64,000 nt of DNA, from contig NC_090774.1 of the NCBI RefSeq assembly GCF_001761485.1, positions 2,170,001 to 2,234,000 on the forward strand, given 5' to 3'. Below are positions 42,636 through 52,591 of this stretch, in pieces (position 1 is the stretch's first letter; every line of letters starts with the position of its first letter). Made by a program: the position numbers and the translations under genes. The notes under the pieces were generated by a model. That model did no database searches. It was not told the origin of the DNA and was given only the letters and a program-made list of their open reading frames with translations. Source of the stretch: Yarrowia lipolytica. Its lineage: Eukaryota > Ascomycota > Dipodascomycetes > Dipodascales.

Positions 42636-44045
42636 ATGGTGCTGGATTACTCGAAATGGGACAAGATTGAACTGTCGGACGACTCGGACGTGGAGGTGCA
42701 TCCCAACGTGGACAAGAAATCGTTCATCCGATGGAAGCAACGAGACATCCATGAGAAGAGAGATCGAAATAAGATGGAGATTGCGTCGCTGGAGCTCACC
42801 ATGAAGATCGATGTGGAGCTGGTGGAGCGTCTGGACAAGCTGCTTAGTCTGCCTCAGGCGCAGCTGGCCAAAGACTCCATTGAGGAGCTGCTGGTCAAGT
42901 CCAAAGAGGGTCTCAAGGCCAAAGATACCCCCACCGCGCCCAATCCCCAGAAAGAAGGGGAGCAGATGAACTGTGACGACATGCTGGAGAGTCTTCTGGA
43001 CATGATCAAACCCGACGTGGATACCGACAACGGCGCCACCTTCTACGACAAGCTGAAGGAACATAGAGACAAGCTGGTGGACCACGACAAGAGCCACCGA
43101 GAGCGCCTAGCCGAGCTCTACGACGAAAAGGCAAAGTACATCACCTCCGAGGACGTGCACGATGTCTACAACTCTACAGTTTTGAACAAGACTGCAGAGC
43201 CCGATGCTGGAGAAGACGATCTGGCCGATCTGGAACGGCCCAAGAAGACCGAGACCACCATGGAGACTCTCAACAGTCCTGGACAGTCGACTTCTTCTGA
43301 CGCTCCTGTTGAGAGCACGCTGGCCAAGGCTTCTGACGACACAGATGATGACTATTCTGATCCGTCTCCTGCTGCCCGCAAGTTTGCCGAGATTCCCGCT
43401 GATGATCTCAAGGAGTGCTACCGGTTTGTTTCGAAACACCCCGAGATTTGCACCGAGAAGGAGAAGGATGCGCTGGTTATGGAGGGGTTCCAACTGCAAC
43501 TTGCCGGCAAGACTGCCGACATGGAGAGAACGGTTCACAATGCCATTTTATTGCAGTACTGTGCGCAGCTGGGCCCCAACGGCTACAGAAACTTCTTTGA
43601 GCGGATCCTGCAACCTCAGGGCCACCCCGCTCTCGAGGTGCTCAAGAAAGACGTGGCGTTCACCATCAACCATGTCAAGACGCGGTGCGAGATTCTCAAG
43701 AAGGAGAGCGAGGAGGAAAATGAGCAGATCCAGCTGCATGCCGTCGACCCCAACACGGAGATTGTGGTGAACCAGCCGCCCCAGGATGACGCGGACGCCA
43801 TGAAGGTTTTTGGCGAGCTGTCGCCTGAGATGCAGAAGGCGGTCGAGTCCGGCAAGCTGGAGGAAATCAACAAGGTTCTGGCCAACTACTCGGTGGAAGA
43901 TGCCGAGAAGGTGCTGCGAATGTTCGATGAATGCGGCATTCTCGCCGTGGAGGAAAAGATCTACGATGCAACCGAGTGGCAGAAGCAGAACAAGGACAAG
44001 GAGGTCCGGGATAACGTGGACCAGATTGTGCACAAGGAGGAGTGA
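42636..44045 (+). CDS. CDC37: CDC37 Hsp90 co-chaperone for protein kinases
   Basis: This 469-residue cytosolic protein recruits kinases to Hsp90. The N-terminus MVLDYSKWDKIELSDDSDVE is the near-invariant Cdc37 signature; the serine in DDSD is the position phosphorylated by CK2 in the family. The charged coiled coil (about 28-130), the middle Hsp90-binding domain (about 250-390, including ECYRFVSKHPEICTEKEKDALVMEG) and a helical C-terminal domain all appear. Length is close to yeast Cdc37 (506). The single intronless frame starts at the first ATG. Confidence 0.96.
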   Translation: MVLDYSKWDKIELSDDSDVEVHPNVDKKSFIRWKQRDIHEKRDRNKMEIASLELTMKIDVELVERLDKLLSLPQAQLAKDSIEELLVKSKEGLKAKDTPTAPNPQKEGEQMNCDDMLESLLDMIKPDVDTDNGATFYDKLKEHRDKLVDHDKSHRERLAELYDEKAKYITSEDVHDVYNSTVLNKTAEPDAGEDDLADLERPKKTETTMETLNSPGQSTSSDAPVESTLAKASDDTDDDYSDPSPAARKFAEIPADDLKECYRFVSKHPEICTEKEKDALVMEGFQLQLAGKTADMERTVHNAILLQYCAQLGPNGYRNFFERILQPQGHPALEVLKKDVAFTINHVKTRCEILKKESEEENEQIQLHAVDPNTEIVVNQPPQDDADAMKVFGELSPEMQKAVESGKLEEINKVLANYSVEDAEKVLRMFDECGILAVEEKIYDATEWQKQNKDKEVRDNVDQIVHKEE

Positions 44046-44926
44046 CCAGAGTCAAACTACAGTATGTACAAGCGCGGTACTTGTATGTACACGAGCACAT
44101 AGGAATAAGATAGTCATACAGGAAAAAAGCAATTGTGAAACAAGCAATACCAGCTGTGCAGACGATACTGTGCGGGTGAAACATGTCTGCACGGTTTAAT
44201 ACTGTCTTAGTGCTTGTCCATGATGCAGGTTGGACAAGCCGATCGGCATAACTTGTAACAATGAAACGTATATGAGACTGCACCTTCCATGGGGGAACTG
44301 CACAGCGCACAAGACAACGTTTGAGACAGTAATGCAGCCTTCTCTCGATTGTTCCAGCTGCAATTTCCAAGTCCATTATCACGCCAGCAGGTACTTGTAC
44401 AAGGGCGGGCTAGTTGATAGAATGAAGTCATGGACCAAGTCAAGCAACCTTTTGAACTTGTCGGATCAACTGGACCTTGCTATCACGTCGACAAATGTCT
44501 CTGAAAAGCTCCACAATGGGACCTTCAACACCCCTGACTGAGAATGTACCACACCAGCTGTACTTCAGCCTAATTCTTAGCTCTATGGCGCATAGTCAAG
44601 CTGAGACATCGAGTCCAAGACGCATTAACACAAGGTGGGCGCTATCTCTTCAATGTATGTACGAGGACATGAGCATATATCGCATTGTCATACCCAAAGG
44701 AGAATATCTCGGCGGTTTAGGTACTACTCTAAACGACGGGAATACGTCCAGAGTACGCCCAGAACACGTGGGGAATCCTTCCGGACGACTCAGGGACGTG
44801 CGTTCGCTTGCATTGTGCTCCTAAATGCCTCAGGGACATGCGTTGGGTGGGATTGTGATTGTTTTGTCACAGCTCACTATGTCTCTCCGGTTCATAAGCA
44901 ATAACTTATCTATTCTCTATCTGTAG
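44046..44926. other. Convergent intergenic region after CDC37
   Basis: About 880 bp. It holds TACTTGTA at 44078, 33 bp after the CDC37 stop, and again at 44392, and two near-copies of CAGGGACRTGCGTT at about 44798-44846. Open frames of about 100 codons have no recognisable features. Confidence 0.65.
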
Positions 44927-45757
44927 TTACTCCCTGTGGACGGCCTTCTTGTATTCGTCCTTGTCCTTCTCGTCGGCGTGGACCATTCGAGGCAGTTCGT
45001 AGCCCTCGGTGGTTCGGCCGTAAGAAATGCCTCCGAGTCGAGACACGGCCTTGATCTTGGTCACGTCGAGAAAGTTGAGATCCTCGTTGATCACGTCCTC
45101 GCGGGCGTGGAACTGGACCGCCTGCACCAGAACCGTGGTGTTGGTATGCTTGTTGGGATCAGCGACCGAGTACAGATCGTAATGATGCAGAAGCTTCACC
45201 TCCACGGAGAAACACGACTCGGCCACGTGAGCAGGCTTGACAATTTCAGACTCCACGGGGGTGAGACCGCTCACCAGCCACTCATCCACGTCGGAGGGCG
45301 CGGCAATGGCACACGAGTTGGCCGCTTCAACGAACCACTCACTGATGATGTTGATGGTGGCCTCCTTGGTGTCGAGCAGGTTTTGGCAGCTGTCTTTGTG
45401 GCCGTTGGGGGTTCGGGTCATGCCAATGGCGAACACGGGCGGGTCTGACGACACCATGTTGAAGAAGGAGAAGGGCGCTAGGTTCCGCACTCCGTCCTTG
45501 CTCACTGTGGACAGAAACGCAATGGGCCGGGGGGTCACGGCGCCAATCAGCAGCTTGTAATTGAACATGGGCGGCCGGCCCTCGGCCGTGGGACTGAAGC
45601 TCACCTTTTTGTGTTTCTTCCACCCGTCATCCTGCGAGTTGGCTCCATCTCCAAACTGCCACTCCGTGTTGGGCGTGTTTGTGAAGGTGAATCCCGGTCG
45701 ATCTACGAATGCCGGTCGCTCCTTCTCGAGCTCCTTGAGGCTAGGGTGTCGTGACAT
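44927..45757 (-). CDS. Flavin-reductase-like FMN-binding protein
   Basis: From the ATG at 45757 (MSRHPSLKELEKERP) the product is 276 residues. The core fits the flavin reductase-like / DIM6-NTAB fold: FNYKLLIGAVTPRPIAFLST (about 64-83), NLAPFSFFNMVSSDPPVFAIG, DTKEATINIIS and HYDLYS. Fungal relatives start close to this ATG and share WQFGDGAN and WKKHKKV before the core. Members bind FMN; the substrate is unknown. The frame is open upstream to an ATG at 45874, adding an Arg-rich segment (MSRLMSRLTIRP ... SRLFSTLSAS) that could serve as a mitochondrial presequence, but part of it is an 18-bp tandem repeat and a TATAATA-like element lies only about 13 bp before that ATG, which argues for the downstream start. 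Confidence 0.82.
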   Translation of the reverse strand: MSRHPSLKELEKERPAFVDRPGFTFTNTPNTEWQFGDGANSQDDGWKKHKKVSFSPTAEGRPPMFNYKLLIGAVTPRPIAFLSTVSKDGVRNLAPFSFFNMVSSDPPVFAIGMTRTPNGHKDSCQNLLDTKEATINIISEWFVEAANSCAIAAPSDVDEWLVSGLTPVESEIVKPAHVAESCFSVEVKLLHHYDLYSVADPNKHTNTTVLVQAVQFHAREDVINEDLNFLDVTKIKAVSRLGGISYGRTTEGYELPRMVHADEKDKDEYKKAVHRE

Positions 45758-45959
45758 GGAAGCGGAAAGTGTGGAAAAGAGTCGAGAAACGATTTGGTGG
45801 CGATAAACGATTTGGTGGCGATAAACGATTCGGTGGCCTGGTCGTATAGTCAGTCGAGACATTAGCCTGCTCATCACCAGAGCCTATTATAAACATTTTG
45901 GCCGCACAATTAAACTCTGCTTCCCCACCGGTTATCGACAACCGCGTATGGGGGAAAAA

Positions 45960-46050
45960 ATTAAATTAAAATTAAATTAAATTAAATTAAATTAAATTGA
46001 ATTGAATTGAATTGAATTTAAGAATTGAATTGAATTGGAATTGAATTGAA
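45960..46050. repeat. Pentanucleotide tract, AAATT changing to GAATT
   Basis: About nine AAATT units followed by about eight GAATT units (some imperfect), as if one base of the unit changed and the changed unit then expanded. Confidence 0.92.
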
Positions 46051-47199
46051 TAAAAATAAAATAAAACAAAAACAAAAGGAGAAAAATGAGGAAAATGCGA
46101 GAAAAATAAATAAATAAAAGGATCCCTCATCTCAGGATGGTGATGAGGACTCAGTGGGAACCGTCGCGGTCGTCGGTCATTCAGATTAGTCATCGAGTGG
46201 AAATGCAAATGGGAGTCACGTGACTCTCTCCGAACCAACACTGAGTCCATCATTAATTTCTTGCAAGCCTTGTACTCGCACAATACCAGTACATACTACG
46301 GTATTAGTACGATGAGCAGAGGCCGGCGGTTGTTGGCTGTTGACTGAGATGTCGAATGACATGTCGGATAACAACTTGTGGCCCCCTGAGTTGGTCATCC
46401 AGACTGACTGTCATGTTATGGGTCACGCTGATCTTCTGTTATTCTGGAACAGATATCGACACAATTCGAATCGATCAGACGAGGACTGGCCTGGAGCGGC
46501 GAAAAACAGGTCGTATATCAGGAGAGACGCGGAACTGGACATGGGAGAGCGTTGTGAGGCTGATCAGAGGGTACTGGCTGCGACTTGCGCTGGCTGAGTG
46601 GTTTGGAATCTCTGGACGCACCTACAACCAATCTTGACAGCCACAAGCCAGAGTAGCTGCAAGTTCTTCTGACTGTGCTTCAGGACTCGTGAGAAGCCAT
46701 CGCAGGGAGTGTGGGCTGTGAAGCACATCGGCGTATATCCAAGTATGCGACCGACGCATCTAACCAACTGGAGATACCTTCAGGTATAGGTCAATTTTGA
46801 AGAAACGGGATTTCCAAAAGTTGGAGCCTTTTCAACTCACCCTGGTATGACTCCAACTTTTAGTAATTCCGTTTCTACATACACCGCTAGTTGCAACAAA
46901 AGAGATGTCCGCCAACGTGTCGGGCCAGTCGCAGTTGCACCTTTCGGCAAAAAGATATGGATCTGACGTCCCAACTTACCATCAGATACCGACAGGGTGT
47001 GTCCTCGCCTTTTTATCTTGAACTCTGACGATGGCCAGCACCATTCATCCCCATGGACGAGCAGCAAAGGACTTCTCAACGTCTTCTCCGTTCAGACCTA
47101 CCGCATGGTCAAGAGGGATAGCTGGCTCTGATCGTTGAGGTGTTACGGCAATGGTATGACGAGTTGAATAACTGCTTTCTTCAGTTTATTGGCCAAGAC

Positions 47200-47478
47200 T
47201 CAAAGGTAGATGTCTACTAGTGGTACTTGTGCATAACATGACTGATCTGTTGGAATTGTCTTGGATACCGTGAATCGTGCGTTGATACTGTGAATCTTCT
47301 TGTCAAGGACAGTCAAATGATACCAATCCATTGATGAGCAGCTGTCAGTACTCGTTTTTGGCCAGAGTACTCTTACATACTTTTGTAGGACTGCAAAGAG
47401 CGATTCCATCGCAGAAACTACTACTTGTAAGACAAGTACGAAACTAAGAACCGTTGCGACACTGACAGCCAGCACCAT
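47200..47478 (-). CDS. Possible small secreted or membrane protein, 92 codons
   Basis: The ATG frame starts MVLAVSVATVLSFVLVLQVV, a strongly hydrophobic N-terminus that would act as signal peptide or anchor, followed by a polar stretch with three cysteines and no known motif. No promoter stands out and a plus-strand frame starts at its 5' end. Weakly supported. Confidence 0.2.
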   Translation of the reverse strand: MVLAVSVATVLSFVLVLQVVVSAMESLFAVLQKYVRVLWPKTSTDSCSSMDWYHLTVLDKKIHSINARFTVSKTIPTDQSCYAQVPLVDIYL

Positions 47479-47950
47479 TGGACTATAGAGGGAGCCAGGG
47501 TATCAGCCGACTCAGACAAGCCCGACAACCTGAAGACCAAGAGTCCCCAGAGCCGGAGGAGCAAGATGAACCATGTGGAGAAATACGTGCCGAGTCGCCA
47601 GCTACACAGTTGTCGAGTCGGAACTTCGAGCGGATACTCCTGAAAGCATTATTCCCAAACAAGACATTTCCTGCTGGCGAACATCACTTCTCGGCTCTTC
47701 GGATGCGACAATGTCTGCCGGCAGACCCATACCAGTCAGTATCTGGACTATGGAAGTATGGTCATTAACAGGCTCTGTTCAAAAAGCTCTTGTGGCGATA
47801 TGGACGGTCGCAGGGTCATCTAGAGTCACAGAAATTCCTACAAGAGCCTTCGGGTCGCGGCCGGTTGCCTCTTCATCCGCACTGTAGTTTTCAATCCATT
47901 CACTCTAAAGATACGACAACTAAATATATAGAGAGAAAGAGAAAATGGCC

Positions 47951-48037
47951 GTAGTTTCGGCGACCAGTGTCCATAGTTTTCGGCGACAAGTGTCCATAGT
48001 TTCGGCGACGTGTCCCATAGTTTTTCGGCGACAGGTG
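47951..48037. repeat. About 23-bp tandem repeat, four copies
   Basis: The unit resembles TTTCGGCGACAAGTGTCCAT with a short AG-rich spacer. Copies vary by one or two bases and in the number of T before CGGCGAC. It lies 290 bp from the HSL7 stop. Confidence 0.85.
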
Positions 48038-48326
48038 ACCTGTTCGAGGTACCATCGTAGCCAGTGAGGATCTCGGAACTTGCCACAGTAGACAGAGACA
48101 ACCTGCTCCAGTCACTGTCGTATTCGCCTCTACTTAGTGTCAGTTGTGTATGTCACGTCATCTAAATCCGAGTCATCGCTGACTTCGGATCACTCATCCT
48201 TCATGATTCATCAATGCATTCTGTTATGTCGCTTTCTCAGCACGTTGAAGATACGCACATACTATCGGGCGAGACTACAAGTGTACCCGAAAGACAGACA
48301 CCTCCAGCTACGCGGTCAGCATCTGT

Positions 48327-50771
48327 CTACAGTCTCATGACACTCTCCCTCCCCACATTATGTATCTCAGAGCATGACAGTCGCATTCGAGGGCCGCTCT
48401 GGAGCGGCTTGAAGAACGTCTCTGCCGCCCACTCGTACCACACGACCTTTCCGTCGGTCTTTCGCCAGAAGCAAAGGTCAGCTTCAGAATGATCGGGCAC
48501 GTTCATCGGAGTCTTCAACGGAAACCAAATGGGGAACCACGACAACATGTCTGGAGACTTGTGTCTGGTATGCGGAACAGTAGACAGGGACACGTCCTGG
48601 AAGAGAACAGCCTCAAAGTAGCCAGCAATTCCATGCACACATGCCTTGGCTGGGATCTCGAACGATGTCTTCGAGAAACGCGTATTGTGGATATTTTCTT
48701 TGCTGAACGCAGCAGGGTTTCCGGGGTGTGCAAACGACCACAGAGGTTTGGCTTGTGCCAAAATATCCACCTGCTTGAGCATAACCACGTAGGGGGTATT
48801 GAAAGAGTTATTGGGCGAACTCGTAGTGCCTCCAGATCCCTGTTGAGGGCCCTGGGCGGGTGTGGGACCACCAGAGAGCACAGAGTTGTACAGTTTCGGA
48901 GACAATGCTGGAGCAGCAAATGCAGTGTATGACTGAGGGATCATTATGCCTCTGGTGGGATGCAAGAGTCTCTGGATGGGATCGAGGGACTCGGGAGAGA
49001 GTTCATTGTCTCCAAACGAGCCAAGAAGCTCCGAAATGATGAGGTCAAAGAATTGCTCGGACCGGCTTTCGTAGGTGCGCATGTCGGACATGATCACTTC
49101 CACACGGTGACCCTGGGCGTTCCAGACGTCGTTGTTGCGTTGCATGAGCTGAACATAGGCTGCAGGGTTCTTCTCCACTGCTACAATCTTCACCTGCGTC
49201 TTTGTAGTCGTGGCAGCAGCAATAGTACGGTCGACCAGGGGACCTCTTCCGGCACCAGCCACACAAACCATAAAAGTGCCTGTTGCGCTCTTCTTTTCTC
49301 GCACAAGATGTACTAGGGCCTTCCCTATCGCCTCCTCGTACAGCGTGTATTTGACTGGGTCCTGTTCAAACGCCTCGTATGTGCCATTTTCGAGATTGTC
49401 TGCGAGAGGTTGCAGAGGCGCCTGCAGAAAGTCGTGGTATCCGTCTGAGAACTTTTCGAGTGCCGACGGACTCGGTCGACGCGCGTAAATATATCTCAGG
49501 TATATGAGAAAGGCCTGTTCCCCTCCTCGGAACTTTTCAGCTGCCATCGCGTCTTCCTGGAGCAAAGTCAGAGGTTTGAGCTTGAGACATCGTAGCAAAA
49601 GTTGTTGTAGCGACTTACTGAACACTGGGTAGCCCTTGGGGTTGGGAATAAAGGAGCCTGCTGACACGCAGACGAAAGAGATGGGTTCTGCCATCCATCT
49701 ATCTATCACGTGTAGCGGAGGTAGAGCTCTGGGGAGCTGTAGAGCCACCGATAAGGATGACGGATAGCCGGCCATGGTGCGCACTGAGTGCCAGACTTCC
49801 CATATGGATAGTGGATCTGACATCTGCGACGGTTTTCGAGCATGTCCGCCTAGATGGGGGCTACTCTGGGTTGCGTCAGCCTCGGCAAATGGCAGATGAA
49901 TGGCCACCTGGATGCAGGGAGAGTGTCTGAGGGCGGCTGCGACGGCATGGGCGTAGGTGGCCACGTTTTTGCGGCTCTTGGGGCCCGGAATGATGGCAAA
50001 GGCCACTCCACAGTAGGAGGCGTAGGCCAGCTCATGCTTGAGCACCTGGAGAGACATTGCGGCGGTGGCTTCGTTTTTGGCGTCCAGCTCGATCCATGCG
50101 CTGGCCAGAACCACCGTCGAGTGTACATGCGAGCCTCCCGGCATGATGGTCACATCGTCCAGAGACGGGGGAGGCACAGTCAGCTGTCCGGCAGTGATGC
50201 TCTGCTCCACCTTGGTTCGGTAATGGGTGTTGGTGATGGTGGCGGTGATCATGTCGTAGCCCTGCTCCAGCGCACAGTCGACAATGAGCTGCGACGAGTG
50301 GCCGTCGGCACTGGGCATGTTGATTCCAATGAAGCATGGTTCGGGCTGATCAGGCGCCTCCGAATCAGGAGTGGTGTCAGCTCCACTGGCTCCAGACCCG
50401 CCGCTCTGGGCCACGTCCGGCGACGACATCCCCCCTCCTCCTCTGCTGGCGGTCGAAAAAACACTGCTGGCGGCGCTAGCTTTTCGTTCCATCGTAGATC
50501 GCGCGTGTAAAAGCAGTATAGGACACTGTCTTTTCAAAAGCCCCTGAATTTTGGACTCAAATCTTAGTGCAGCCTGTACAGGTGGTGAGGTGCATCCAGA
50601 GGGTTGCCCGGGAGACGACCCCGCATGATCGGCACCGGATGGAGATTTGCACGCGTGAAGTTCGTGTTTGTGGGGGAATACAAGACGGCCGTTGTGGCTT
50701 GGACCGTGTTTTCGAAGATGGGGCTGAAAAAAGAGTGGATCTGGGCTTTGGCCGGGTTGATTAGTCATCAT
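48327..50771 (-). CDS. HSL7: HSL7 / PRMT5-type protein arginine methyltransferase
   Basis: This protein of up to 814 residues is a type II arginine methyltransferase (symmetric dimethylarginine); in yeast Hsl7 also anchors Swe1 control at the bud neck and so links morphology to mitosis. PRMT5 marks include the N-terminal TIM-barrel start CFIGINMPSADGHSSQL, the SAM site VCVAGAGRGPLVDR, the next acidic strand (IVAVEKNP), the catalytic loop SELLGSFGDNELSPE and the C-terminal IHNVGRESVMRL. Two start choices exist: ATG at 50771/50768, or MERKASAASS at 50495, giving 722 residues. The extra 92 residues are Pro/His/Gly-rich without known homology, and Hsl7 lengths (827 in yeast, 645 in fission yeast Skb1) do not settle it. 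Confidence 0.92.
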   Translation of the reverse strand: MMTNQPGQSPDPLFFQPHLRKHGPSHNGRLVFPHKHELHACKSPSGADHAGSSPGQPSGCTSPPVQAALRFESKIQGLLKRQCPILLLHARSTMERKASAASSVFSTASRGGGGMSSPDVAQSGGSGASGADTTPDSEAPDQPEPCFIGINMPSADGHSSQLIVDCALEQGYDMITATITNTHYRTKVEQSITAGQLTVPPPSLDDVTIMPGGSHVHSTVVLASAWIELDAKNEATAAMSLQVLKHELAYASYCGVAFAIIPGPKSRKNVATYAHAVAAALRHSPCIQVAIHLPFAEADATQSSPHLGGHARKPSQMSDPLSIWEVWHSVRTMAGYPSSLSVALQLPRALPPLHVIDRWMAEPISFVCVSAGSFIPNPKGYPVFSKSLQQLLLRCLKLKPLTLLQEDAMAAEKFRGGEQAFLIYLRYIYARRPSPSALEKFSDGYHDFLQAPLQPLADNLENGTYEAFEQDPVKYTLYEEAIGKALVHLVREKKSATGTFMVCVAGAGRGPLVDRTIAAATTTKTQVKIVAVEKNPAAYVQLMQRNNDVWNAQGHRVEVIMSDMRTYESRSEQFFDLIISELLGSFGDNELSPESLDPIQRLLHPTRGIMIPQSYTAFAAPALSPKLYNSVLSGGPTPAQGPQQGSGGTTSSPNNSFNTPYVVMLKQVDILAQAKPLWSFAHPGNPAAFSKENIHNTRFSKTSFEIPAKACVHGIAGYFEAVLFQDVSLSTVPHTRHKSPDMLSWFPIWFPLKTPMNVPDHSEADLCFWRKTDGKVVWYEWAAETFFKPLQSGPRMRLSCSEIHNVGRESVMRL

Positions 50772-51822
50772 ATAGAGTTGATATTAGTGAGGCGGTGGTG
50801 GAGTTTATTTTGGTTGCCGCACTAGTGCAATTTGTGTAAACAGATGGGGTTATAATGATAATAATAATGATATTTGGGGGGTTACAGGTAGTTGTATTTT
50901 GGGGGTTATTTGTGGATTTTTCTTTGATTTTTCTTTGATTTTCCTTGTTTGTTGTGACTCGTTATTACTTGATGACTTTGGATTTTTATTTGGATTTTTA
51001 TGGATTTTCCTTGTTTGTTATTGTTACTCGTTATTACTTGATGACTTTGGATTTATATTTGGATTTTACTTACAATTACTCGAAAATCACCAGAAAATTA
51101 CCCGAAAATTACTCGAAATTACTTGCAATTTACTTGGATTTTTATTTGGATTTTACTTACAATTACTCGAAATTACTCAAAAAACTTGCAATCAACTCTG
51201 GCGAATGACAAAAATGATATTAAATAGGCAGCGAAACAACATCTAAAGCCCTGATACTGATACCACCACCATGGATACTACTCCTAATCACCCTAGATGG
51301 CAGACTGCATCTGCATCTGCACTGCCCCTCCACCTTCTGGAATCTTCTCGACGAAATAGACCCAAAAGTCGATCTCAAAATTGAGCAGAAAATAACATAG
51401 CAAATGTCGACGAATCTCGGATACGGCATAGCGTCGGAACAATTTATCCGCCCATCGGGAAAGGCCGATCGGTTCTGTATGACCAGGTCACGTGAAGCAC
51501 TGCCACCGTCACTTTGCCACCCTGTCGCCACCCACTGAAACGGCAACACAGCCGTGATTGGTCATACCCTGGAGTGGAACCGCAAGATCACGAGATGGTG
51601 GACAGCGTTTATCATCGCCCATCGGCTTTGTCAGAGGAGTGCTAAAATTAGCCCTGCCATAATTATGCCAGTGTCTTGTGAGGTCATTGCATGTGCATGA
51701 ACTCTGATGGGCTCGATGTAGGCAACTAATTGAGATGGAAAAGCCGATTTTTTCAAGCTTGACACTTGATTTCTTCCCCAGCTCTTCTTCAACTCCTCAA
51801 AAAGCCTCCCGTCGCCCTCCCC
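50772..51822. other. Divergent promoter region HSL7 / Hsp20-like
   Basis: About 1.05 kb. The HSL7 half is T-rich on the plus strand with two copies of a 66-bp unit and derivatives (listed separately). The right half is mixed sequence with a CACGTGA near 51490. No gene. Confidence 0.7.
50941..51190. repeat. 66-bp tandem duplication and derivative repeats
   Basis: Copy one begins at 50941 (TTCCTTGTTTGTTGTGACTC) and copy two at 51007 with a few differences. Both contain CGTTATTACTTGATGACTTT. After 51068 come shorter reshuffled units around ATTACTCGAAA and TTTATTTGGATTTTACTTAC. The array lies 170-420 bp upstream of the longest HSL7 start. Confidence 0.88.
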
Positions 51823-52224
51823 ATGTCCTTTGTAATGCCCGACTATGCCGAAACAGACCTGGCCCACTCGCCACCAGCTACTCCTCTCCCACACTCCCAT
51901 ACTGACCCATTCGCGCCACCAGTCGACATCTACGACCTGGGAAACATGTACATTGTGGTGACAAGTCTGCCGGCGGTGCGGTCGGCGGACCTGGAAACCG
52001 CCTACGACGCAGACTCCAACAGCCTGACCATCAGTGGCCACTACACCAACCCCTTTGCACATCTGTCCGACTGTCTCATGGTGGGAGAACGACACAACGG
52101 CTCCTTCCAGAGAACGGTGCGGTTTCCGCCAACGGTCAAAATCGACCCGCAAAAGGTCAAAATGCACATGGCCAACGGGATTCTTGAAATGCACTTGATG
52201 AAACAGCGGGACGCACTCAAGTGA
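51823..52224 (+). CDS. Small Hsp20 / alpha-crystallin-type protein
   Basis: This 133-residue protein starts MSFVMPDYAETDL at the first ATG of the frame. A short Pro/His-rich N-terminus precedes an alpha-crystallin-like domain (about residues 34-128): VDIYDLGNMYIVVTSLP as the opening strands, GERHNGSFQRTVRFP as the conserved middle segment, and ANGILEMHL matching the family A-x-x-x-G-x-L motif near the end. It lacks the usual I-x-I/V tail that docks between dimers. Family members are ATP-independent holdases. It is shorter than yeast Hsp26 (214). No heat-shock element was pinned down in the upstream region. Confidence 0.8.
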   Translation: MSFVMPDYAETDLAHSPPATPLPHSHTDPFAPPVDIYDLGNMYIVVTSLPAVRSADLETAYDADSNSLTISGHYTNPFAHLSDCLMVGERHNGSFQRTVRFPPTVKIDPQKVKMHMANGILEMHLMKQRDALK

Positions 52225-52591
52225 ACCGCTCGACAACCTCCCCTGCATCACCCAACACTCACCATCCCTAACTGTATACTAGCATTCTGAATTAATATCT
52301 TCCTCTTTGATTGTTCCTTAGGCATATCAGCGGGGATCCCGTATCGTAGTTACAACCATCAACACTTTTTGGTAAGTGTACCATTCTATACTCCAACTGG
52401 TCTGCAACTGTACAAGTATCTACAGCAGAACCTATGGTAAAGACATTGCATTTTTACAGGAAGTATCGTCCTACACGTTGATAAATCCAAAGATGCGGAA
52501 CTTCTTCCACTTTTATCATCATCCCCTACTCGTACACTCGTACTCTTTGTTCGATCGCGATTCATTTCTATAAATAATCTTGTATGTACAT
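52225..52591. other. Convergent intergenic region Hsp20-like / POT1
   Basis: 367 bp with TACAAGTA (the reverse complement of TACTTGTA) at 52411 and AT-rich sequence near the POT1 stop. No gene. Confidence 0.65.

Larger units (their letters stand above)
45758..48326. other. Intergenic region between flavin-reductase-like gene and HSL7
   Basis: About 2.6 kb. It contains the 18-bp CGATTTGGTGGCGATAAA duplication (45789-45830), an AAATT/GAATT pentamer tract (45960-46050), TACTTGTA at 47422, a possible small ORF and a 23-bp tandem array (47951-48037). The rest has no detectable content. Confidence 0.7.
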
